Assembly (NCBI GenBank): GCA_045612565.1 | Contig: JAZKZG010000069.1 | Coordinates: 1-11,020, forward strand | Direction: 5' to 3' | Origin: RGIG9041 sp045612565 | GTDB lineage: Bacteria; Bacillota; Clostridia; Oscillospirales; QAKW01 | Length of the DNA: 11,020 nucleotides | Shown: positions 6,507 to 11,020 of the stretch, piece after piece | Layout: every line of letters begins with the position of its first letter | Numbering within the stretch: position 1 is the stretch's first letter | Position numbers and translations under genes: made by a program | Notes under the pieces: generated by a model | Database searches by the model: none | What the model was told of the DNA's origin: nothing | Seen by the model: only the letters and a program-made list of their open reading frames with translations

Positions 6507-6814
6507 TGGCACGATATATTGACGCTGACAAACTCAAAAAACTGCGTGATGATGTAATATCGGGGAAACTCTATGTTAAAACCGAATCAGATTTGATAGA
6601 CAGGTGTCCTACCGCAGATGTTGTGGAAGTGGTGCGGTGTAGGGATTGTGTACATAGTAGACCGATAGACAACACAAAATCGCCCGAAAAATATTTCAAA
6701 GATGATTGCATTGTTTGTGAATGTGAAAACGTGGTTGGTGATATACCTACTGTGTACGTCCCGTATCATTTTTGCAGTTACGGAGAAAAGAAAGGCGGTG
6801 AATCTGATGCGTGA
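6506..6814 (+). CDS. Conserved small Cys-rich phage protein (MARYIDADKL type), 102 aa
   Basis: ATG 6506 overlaps the previous stop by one base (TGATG); an in-frame GTG at 6503 is less likely. The protein starts MARYIDADKL, continues IDRCPTADVVEVVRC (31-45), then C45-RD-C48, a cluster C68/C71/C73, and ends PYHFCSYGEKKGGESDA. This order (ARYIDADKL, PTADVVEVVRC.DC, HFCSYGE) is a pattern I recognise from many gut-phage proteins, probably zinc-binding, with no established function. The closing KKGGESDA parallels MKGGEPDA of the zinc-ribbon gene at 5709, and both are followed by a MRDRL gene. This supports duplication of a two-gene unit or of the junction between them. Confidence 0.85.
   Translation: MARYIDADKLKKLRDDVISGKLYVKTESDLIDRCPTADVVEVVRCRDCVHSRPIDNTKSPEKYFKDDCIVCECENVVGDIPTVYVPYHFCSYGEKKGGESDA
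6790..6801 (+). promoter_or_regulatory. Variant Shine-Dalgarno repeat, copy 4
   Basis: GAAAGGCGGTGA, five bases before ATG 6807. Encodes KGGE in KKGGESDA. It forms the first part of repeat A, copy 2. Confidence 0.75.
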
Positions 6815-6832
6815 TAGATTGGTTGAATTGCT
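6790..6832 (+). repeat. Dispersed direct repeat A, copy 2 (43 bp)
   Basis: Matches 5951-5993 with two substitutions in 43 bases and no gap. It covers the 3' end of the Cys-rich gene and the first nine codons of the second paralogue. Confidence 0.9.
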
Positions 6833-7166
6833 TGACGATAAGATAATGTCGGTGTCCCTTGACGATAGCGATGCAATTTGGATTGGTCGAAAGATTTCAG
6901 ACCTTGCCGACACCATTCTTGCTGACGGTTGGGTAAGATTGCCTTGCAAGGTTGGGGATAATTGTTATCCCTTGCCGAGATACAAAACACCTATTGTGGA
7001 ACGGAAAATCAGCAGAATTACGTTCTCACAACGAAACATTATAGTTGGTTACTACGAAAATGATGGTCAATATAGACCACCTTTGAGAACAAGAACTTTG
7101 GGTGTTGATGTATTCCTCACAAGAGAAGAAGCAGAACGAGCATTGAAAGGCGGTGAACAGACATGA
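6807..7166 (+). CDS. Conserved small phage protein with CKVGD core and FLTREEAE end, 119 aa (paralogue 2)
   Basis: The start ATG 6807 is fixed by the ribosome site at 6790-6801 and by identity with the start of the gene at 5968. The frame stays open upstream to 6702, but that lies inside the previous gene. Shared blocks with the first paralogue are MRDRL(I/V)ELL at the start, L(S/P)CKVGD in the middle and FLTREEAE at the end. The segments between are clearly different (for example YKTPIVERKISRITF here). It also contains GWVRLPCKVGD, the commonest form of this motif in gut-phage relatives. It ends ALKGGEQT, with copy 5 of the ribosome-site repeat. Function unknown. Confidence 0.82.
   Translation: MRDRLVELLDDKIMSVSLDDSDAIWIGRKISDLADTILADGWVRLPCKVGDNCYPLPRYKTPIVERKISRITFSQRNIIVGYYENDGQYRPPLRTRTLGVDVFLTREEAERALKGGEQT
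7111..7135 (+). repeat. Dispersed direct repeat B, copy 2 (25 bp)
   Basis: Identical to 6281-6305 over 25 bases. Downstream of it this copy carries four extra codons (about ERAL) before the KGG end, so the two genes differ again immediately after the repeat. Confidence 0.9.
7145..7156 (+). promoter_or_regulatory. Variant Shine-Dalgarno repeat, copy 5
   Basis: GAAAGGCGGTGA, six bases before ATG 7163. Encodes KGGE in LKGGEQT at the end of paralogue 2. Confidence 0.75.
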
Positions 7167-7567
7167 GAAAGTACATCAAGGAAAATGATTTCTGCGGTCA
7201 CCTGTGTCAGTATGCCGAGCAAACTATCCGTATCCTGCAAAACGAGGTCACGGAACTGAAAGCCGAGAAGGAAGCCCTCATCGCAGGGCAAGAGACCCTA
7301 CAAAAATACATAATCAACCTTACAGAGAAAGGAAACACAACCATGAAAGAGATTACTGCAATCACAACCGTCGAAATCACCGAGATCGCCAAGGTAAAAG
7401 ATGAGGTGTACGCAAAATACGGCAGCATCGAAAACATCAAGGCAGAGATCGAAGGTATGGTTAAGGACATCATAGATGACCTATTTGAGGGTGATGACAT
7501 CGACGTAAAACATCAGATTTTCGTTCGTGATGACGTAGAGGTTACGGATGATACAGACGATCATTGA
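7163..7567 (+). CDS. Small hypothetical protein, 134 aa, apparently a fusion of two small proteins
   Basis: ATG 7163 overlaps the previous stop as ATGA. Residues 1-57 form one unit: MRKYIKENDFCGHLCQYAEQ, then a probable coiled coil (ILQNEVTELKAEKEAL). Residues 61-134 look like a separate small phage protein: MKEITAITTVEITEIAKVKDE, a helical middle and DVKHQIFVRDDVEV near the end. I know similar short proteins (ITTVEITEI..VKDE ... FVRD) as stand-alone genes. Between the halves lies AGAAAGGA (7326-7333) nine bases before ATG 7343, so the second half may also be made alone from an internal start. The acidic tail is DDTDDH. Function unknown for both halves. Confidence 0.75.
   Translation: MRKYIKENDFCGHLCQYAEQTIRILQNEVTELKAEKEALIAGQETLQKYIINLTEKGNTTMKEITAITTVEITEIAKVKDEVYAKYGSIENIKAEIEGMVKDIIDDLFEGDDIDVKHQIFVRDDVEVTDDTDDH
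7326..7345 (+). promoter_or_regulatory. Probable internal ribosome site and start codon
   Basis: AGAAAGGA followed nine bases later by ATG 7343, in frame inside the 134-residue gene. It would yield a 74-residue product beginning MKEITAITT. The site is a better match to the canonical Shine-Dalgarno sequence than chance usually gives, but use in the cell is not shown. Confidence 0.5.
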
Positions 7568-7655
7568 AGAGATGCTCCGTGGCAATTTCAGTTTTCTGAT
7601 CCTTGTGGTCGGTGTTGCACAGCTTATTGTTATGATCATGAAGGAAAGGCGGTGA
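7548..7655 (+). CDS. Small single-helix membrane protein, 35 aa
   Basis: ATG 7548 overlaps the previous gene by 20 bases; the TGA is at 7653-7655. The product is MIQTIIEEMLRGN, a hydrophobic stretch of about 17 residues (FSFLILVVGVAQLIVMI), then MKERR. This is one predicted transmembrane helix with a basic C-terminus, the same plan as the 41-residue protein at 5386 but without clear sequence similarity. The site before its start (AGAGGT) is weak, so it may depend on coupling. Its final codons hold copy 6 of GAAAGGCGGTGA, read in a different frame from the other copies. Supported by the membrane-helix design and lack of any other gene in this gap; family unknown. Confidence 0.6.
   Translation: MIQTIIEEMLRGNFSFLILVVGVAQLIVMIMKERR
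7644..7655 (+). promoter_or_regulatory. Variant Shine-Dalgarno repeat, copy 6
   Basis: GAAAGGCGGTGA, six bases before ATG 7662. Here the codons read GAA AGG CGG TGA (ERR, stop), not KGG. The DNA sequence is therefore conserved although the encoded peptide is not. Confidence 0.75.
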
Positions 7656-7661
7656 CAAACA

Positions 7662-8273
7662 ATGATTAAAATTTCAGACGTAGAGGTACGTGGCTTCCGA
7701 CCGGCGATTCGCGGAATGCGTAACCCGATGAACTCGTGGGAGAAGTCCGATAGCGTATTCGATGAATATGGCGGTGTTGTTGTCGGTGATTCCGATCTGA
7801 ATCTGATGAAGAGTCTGTCTTCTGCAGGAAACGACCACGCAAAGTTTTTGCGGATGATCATCGTATGGTTGGATATCACAGCACCGCTTTATTGGTGGAA
7901 GGAGTTTGACACCTACAAGGTTGGTACTGTTGCTAACTCCTGCTCCACGATGCACAAGATCCACGCAAAGGAATTTGCGACAGATGACTTTTCGACAGAC
8001 CGTCTTTCCGAACTCGGTATTGATGTTGTGAACGCGATCATCGAAGTCTTGAACGTGCGTCGCAAAGAATTTCTTGTGACGAAGGATAAGTCGATGTGGG
8101 ACGACATGATCCAGATCCTTCCCACCTCCTACAACCAAAAGCGGACCGTGCAGCTGAATTATCAGGTGCTGAAGTCTATGTATCACGCCCGTAAGAATCA
8201 CAAGCTGCAAGAGTGGAGAGACTTCTGTGCGTGGTGTGAGACTCTTCCCTGTTTTAAGGAGATTTGTAAATGA
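7662..8273 (+). CDS. Conserved phage protein, possible degenerate ThyX-like fold, 203 aa
   Basis: I recognise this as a conserved phage protein; blocks are RGMRNPMNSWEKSDS (17-31), DHAKFLRMIIVWLDITAP (58-75), WWKEFDTYKVGTVANS (78-93), ILPTSYNQ (152-159) then TVQLNYQVL (162-170), and ARKNHKLQEW (176-185). The order resembles flavin-dependent thymidylate synthase (ThyX): a G-x-E/D helix before a hydrophobic strand ending AP, the position of the RHRxxS motif, then LP...T...N...L......R...H..QWE. However, the RHRxxS position reads TYKVGT, so thymidylate synthase activity is unlikely. It may be a flavin- or nucleotide-binding relative, or the likeness may be fold-level only. ATG 7662 follows the variant ribosome site; its stop overlaps ATG 8270. 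Gene certain, ThyX kinship tentative. Confidence 0.85.
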   Translation: MIKISDVEVRGFRPAIRGMRNPMNSWEKSDSVFDEYGGVVVGDSDLNLMKSLSSAGNDHAKFLRMIIVWLDITAPLYWWKEFDTYKVGTVANSCSTMHKIHAKEFATDDFSTDRLSELGIDVVNAIIEVLNVRRKEFLVTKDKSMWDDMIQILPTSYNQKRTVQLNYQVLKSMYHARKNHKLQEWRDFCAWCETLPCFKEICK

Positions 8274-8433
8274 CAATCATAAGCCTGTTAAGGACTACAC
8301 CAAAGCGCAGATGCTGACGTGGTATAACAAACTGCACACCGATTCCGCTGAATACAAGATGTGGGGCAACGGCGTTAACCTGCCCTGTGTGCTGTTCGTC
8401 ATGAAAGGCGTTGCGGATATTTTGAGAGAATAA
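8270..8433 (+). pseudogene. Frame-broken remnant resembling the C-terminal motif X region of a cytosine-5 DNA methyltransferase
   Basis: An AAGGAG site (8257-8262) and ATG 8270 overlapping the previous stop as ATGA make a textbook start, but that frame ends after 15 codons. The conserved-looking sequence is in another frame: NDNHKPVKDYTKAQML, then LHTDSAEYKMWGNGVNLPC and VLFVMKGVADILRE, to the TAA at 8431-8433. One added base just after ATGAC would give MTNHKPVKDYT..., 54 residues. DSxxYKxxGNG(V/I)xxPC is the C-terminal motif X pattern of cytosine-5 methyltransferases, so this may be the tail of a lost methylase. A functional 68-residue form from GTG 8227, overlapping the ThyX-like gene by 47 bases, is possible but has no good ribosome site. 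Confidence 0.6.
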
Positions 8434-8453
8434 TTTATTAGGAGGTGCGTACG

Positions 8454-8972
8454 TTGAGGAGATCAACCGATCCGAAGTACGACTGGCGTAAGAATACCGA
8501 TAAAACCCTATATGAGCGTTTTGAGGATAATATCGGATTGGCTGATTTCGTTATCAGGCGGTTCTTTCCCGAACACATCGGCAACGAGGACTTCTATCAG
8601 GAGGCCTGTCTTGCGCTGTGGAACGCTGTTCAGAAATATGACCCCACTCTTAACGTACGCTTTTCCCCGTTCGCAACACGCATCATTAAAAATCTTCTGA
8701 TCAATTATCTGCTGTCCAAGGCCTGCAAGAAAAGACCGATCGTCCCGATGCCGGATGACGACGAGTTGGCCGATTATGAGCAGAGTCTTTATTTGGAGGA
8801 CGTTGCTTTCTTGAGTGACCTGACGGGAGATTCCGCAGAACTCGCAAGGGATCTCTGCGACGGTAAGACGAGTACACAAACCTGCGCAGAGCGTGGTTGG
8901 TCACAATATCATTACACCCTTTTAAAGCGTGATCTGCGAAGTGAATTTAAACGGAGGTATGACAAACCATGA
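8454..8972 (+). CDS. Sigma-70 family RNA polymerase sigma factor-like protein
   Basis: 172 residues. The start is TTG 8454, eight bases after AGGAGG (8440-8445); an in-frame GTG at 8445 lies inside the ribosome site itself and is rejected. Residues 20-90 match sigma region 2: LYERFEDNIGLADFVIRRFF, EDFYQEACLALWNAVQKYDP and VRFSPFATRIIKN, the part that binds the core polymerase clamp helices and the -10 element. Residues 125-168 (SAELARDLCDGKTSTQTCAERGWSQYHYTLLKRDL) look like a short region-4-type helix-turn-helix. The gene would direct host RNA polymerase to phage promoters or act as a positive regulator. It sits between the methylase remnant and VapE and overlaps the latter as ATGA. Confidence 0.87.
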   Translation: MRRSTDPKYDWRKNTDKTLYERFEDNIGLADFVIRRFFPEHIGNEDFYQEACLALWNAVQKYDPTLNVRFSPFATRIIKNLLINYLLSKACKKRPIVPMPDDDELADYEQSLYLEDVAFLSDLTGDSAELARDLCDGKTSTQTCAERGWSQYHYTLLKRDLRSEFKRRYDKP

Positions 8973-11020
8973 TTATAAGTGTTGGAAATAACAGGCATTC
9001 CAAGACATGGAAGGCCGAGGATATAACGTGGGACGGACTGCTTGAGAGACTACGTCAGCCTTGTGTCACGACGGAGAGCTTCTCCGATTATTGCAAGATG
9101 ACCGCCGCAGAGAAAGCGGCGAAAAAGGATGTCGGCGGTTTCGTCGGTGGAAGGCTGCGCGGAACACGGAGAAAATCCGAAGACGTGCTTGACAGATGTC
9201 TGATCACCCTTGATGCGGATAACGCGTATGTCGGTCTGTGGGATGATGTTTCCTGCGTTCTTCCCTACACCATGTGCGCATATACCACACACAGCCACAG
9301 ACCGGACAAGCCTCGTCTGCGATTCGTTGTTCCGATGTCACGTGCGGTCACACCCGATGAATACCCCGCGATCGCTCGTCGGATTGCAGAGATGATCGGT
9401 ATCGAGACGATGGACCCGACCACCTATCAGCCCGCCCGCCTGATGTATTGGCCTTCCGTTGCACGTGATGCGGAGTATCTGATCCTTGAGCAGAGCGGTG
9501 AGATACTGAATCCCGATGAAATCTTGTCCACATATAACGATTGGCGCGATGCATCAGAGTGGCCAACAGCTTCTTCCGAAGCGGCGATCCGTGTTTCGTC
9601 TGCAAAACGACAGGGCGATCCGACAGAGAAGCCCGGCATCGTCGGTCGGTTCTGCCGTGTATACGACGTACCCGCCGCAATCGATGAATTCTTATCCGAT
9701 AAGTACCGCTTGGAGGACACAGGCAGATATACGTGGTGCGAAGGCACGACAGCGTCGGGCGCGGTTCTGTATGACGACGGTGCTTTCCTTTATTCTAACC
9801 ATTCGACAGATCCCGCGCAAGGACAGCTCTGTAACGCCTTCGACCTTGTCCGCATTCATATGTTCGGCGACAGAGACACAGACCCGACACTCGACATCAC
9901 AAAGAAACCATCTTATCTTGCGATGTGCGATTTCGCCGCTTCCCTTCCCGAGTTGAAGGAGACAATGGTGCGCGAGATCGATGATGACTTCGCTGATCTG
10001 AACGAAGATCAGTCGTGGACACATCTGCTGGAGTGTAATAAAAAGACGGGTCTCATCGAGCCAACCATCGAAAACATCCGTCTCATCCTTACCTACGATG
10101 AAGCGTTTCGAGGTAAACTTGCTCTGAACACGTTTAGTGGGCGTTTGGTCTGGCGTTCAGCACCTCCGTGGTCACCGTTTAAACGCGTTTGCGTCACGAA
10201 CGGTACAACGTTTACCGATGCGGATGCTGCGAATATGCGTAATTATTTCCAAAAACATTGGAAGGTGAACGCGCCGAAGGCTCTTGAGGATGCGATCACG
10301 TCTGTATCTGATGCGAACGCGTTCAATCCCGTTTACGACTATTTAAACGGTCTTGTGTGGGATGGAGAGGAGCGTCTTGACACACTTCTGATACGATACA
10401 TGAGAGCAAAGGATACGCCGTTCACACGTGCGGCGACACGGAAATGGTTCACAGGTGCGGTCAAGAGAATCTATGAACCCGGATGTAAGTTTGACTGTAT
10501 GCTCGTCCTTATCGGAGAGCAGGGACTTGGTAAATCTCGTCTTCCTCTGATTATGTCGAAGGGGTGGTTCACCGATTCCCTGCCCTCCATGTCCGGTGAC
10601 AAGTCCTCCTTTGAGGCTCTGTCGGGAAAGTGGATTGTCGAGGTAGCCGAGCTTGCCGCTGCGAAAAAGTCGGAGCAGGAGTCCATCAAAAACTTTGTGT
10701 CCAAGCAGACCGACTCCTACCGCCAAGCATACGCGCATTACACGCAGGACTACCCGCGCCAATGTGTTTTCTTCGGCACGACCAACGATCCCGAACCGCT
10801 TCATGATGTAACAGGCGGACGACGCTTCTGGCCGATCGAGGTCGAGGGTGTTGACCGAGGAGTCCTAACAGGGCTTGAGGAGGAGCGAGATCAGCTGTGG
10901 GCAGAAGCCGTTCAGCGTTATCGCGACGGGGAGTCTCTGTGGCTTGATGATGACGCGGTAAACGAGGAAGCGAAAAAGATGCAGGACTTCTTCACCGCAC
11001 ACGATGAGATGGAAGGGTCC
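8969..11020 (+). CDS. VapE family primase-helicase (3' partial)
   Basis: 684 residues are visible with no stop before the window end. ATG 8969 overlaps the sigma-gene stop and follows GGAGG (8953-8957). The N-terminal part is primase-like: metal-binding L81-DAD84 in TLDAD, then THSH (107-110), RLRFVVP (116-122) and PARLMYWPS (155-163), as in archaeo-eukaryotic primase domains of phage proteins. The C-terminal part is the VapE ATPase: Walker A G516-EQGLGKS523, the acidic strand KWIVEVAEL (554-562) and FGTTNDP followed by TGGRRFWPIEV. It probably primes and unwinds at the phage origin. VapE-type proteins usually run somewhat longer, so the missing tail should be short. Domain calls strong, priming activity inferred. 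Confidence 0.95.
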   Translation, partial: MIISVGNNRHSKTWKAEDITWDGLLERLRQPCVTTESFSDYCKMTAAEKAAKKDVGGFVGGRLRGTRRKSEDVLDRCLITLDADNAYVGLWDDVSCVLPYTMCAYTTHSHRPDKPRLRFVVPMSRAVTPDEYPAIARRIAEMIGIETMDPTTYQPARLMYWPSVARDAEYLILEQSGEILNPDEILSTYNDWRDASEWPTASSEAAIRVSSAKRQGDPTEKPGIVGRFCRVYDVPAAIDEFLSDKYRLEDTGRYTWCEGTTASGAVLYDDGAFLYSNHSTDPAQGQLCNAFDLVRIHMFGDRDTDPTLDITKKPSYLAMCDFAASLPELKETMVREIDDDFADLNEDQSWTHLLECNKKTGLIEPTIENIRLILTYDEAFRGKLALNTFSGRLVWRSAPPWSPFKRVCVTNGTTFTDADAANMRNYFQKHWKVNAPKALEDAITSVSDANAFNPVYDYLNGLVWDGEERLDTLLIRYMRAKDTPFTRAATRKWFTGAVKRIYEPGCKFDCMLVLIGEQGLGKSRLPLIMSKGWFTDSLPSMSGDKSSFEALSGKWIVEVAELAAAKKSEQESIKNFVSKQTDSYRQAYAHYTQDYPRQCVFFGTTNDPEPLHDVTGGRRFWPIEVEGVDRGVLTGLEEERDQLWAEAVQRYRDGESLWLDDDAVNEEAKKMQDFFTAHDEMEGS

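Noticed and set aside
7674..8276. Reverse-strand open frame (200 codons) opposite the ThyX-like gene
   Set aside because: Mirrors the forward gene almost exactly, and the forward product has conserved blocks and a good ribosome site.
8270..8317. 15-codon open frame from ATG 8270
   Set aside because: Although its start signals are excellent, the peptide is short and basic with no conserved pattern; a frame break is a better explanation.
8445..8453. GTG 8445 as start of the sigma gene
   Set aside because: It is part of the AGGAGGTG ribosome site itself; TTG 8454 is correctly spaced.
1..11020. CRISPR array, tRNA genes, integrase or attachment sites
   Set aside because: No regularly spaced repeats, no cloverleaf-like sequence and no recombinase motifs were seen; the repeats at 5.95-7.66 kb are at gene junctions with uneven spacing.

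Overview
The window is a tightly packed, single-strand stretch of a tailed-phage or prophage genome: the DNA replication module plus a string of small early genes. All genes read rightward. Neighbours overlap or sit a few bases apart, and no intergenic gap is large enough for an obvious promoter or terminator. Shine-Dalgarno sequences are strong (AGGAGG type), ATGA overlaps are frequent, and the gene set (DUF2815, family A polymerase, VRR-NUC, DUF5664, VapE) is typical of phages of Bacillota, especially gut Clostridia. The host is inferred, not proven. No integrase, capsid gene, tRNA, rRNA or CRISPR array is visible.

Layout. 1-439: 3' part of a DUF2815 putative single-strand-DNA-binding protein. 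464-595: a 43-residue protein. 576-2519: family A DNA polymerase with proofreading exonuclease. 2525-3862: SF2 DEAH helicase with a C-terminal zinc ribbon. 3859-4122: small conserved phage protein. 4125-4457: VRR-NUC nuclease. 4444-4893: Dam-type adenine methyltransferase. 4890-5393: DUF5664 putative dNTP diphosphohydrolase. 5386-7655: ten very small genes (two single-helix membrane proteins, three Cys-rich proteins, a coiled-coil protein, a pair of 119-residue paralogues and others), with base composition falling well below the flanks around 6.1-7.1 kb. 7662-8273: a 203-residue protein that resembles a ThyX fold without its catalytic motif. 8270-8433: a frame-broken remnant that looks like the C-terminal end of a cytosine-5 methyltransferase. 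8454-8972: a sigma-70-like factor. 8969-11020: a primase-helicase of the VapE family, cut by the window end.

How the genes fit together. DUF2815, polymerase, helicase, VRR-NUC and the VapE primase-helicase would form most of a phage replisome and recombination set. Dam and the methyltransferase remnant point to DNA modification. DUF5664 and perhaps the ThyX-like protein point to nucleotide metabolism. The sigma-like factor could control a later class of genes.

The most unusual signals are these. A 12-base sequence, GAAAGGCGGTGA, lies at six gene junctions between 5.95 and 7.66 kb. It is a one-mismatch version of the extended Shine-Dalgarno sequence and also encodes the C-terminus of the upstream protein. 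A zinc-ribbon plus 119-residue gene unit is duplicated, with conserved ends and diverged middles. The ThyX-like protein lacks its catalytic motif. The methyltransferase remnant has its ideal start codon one frame away from the conserved reading frame.
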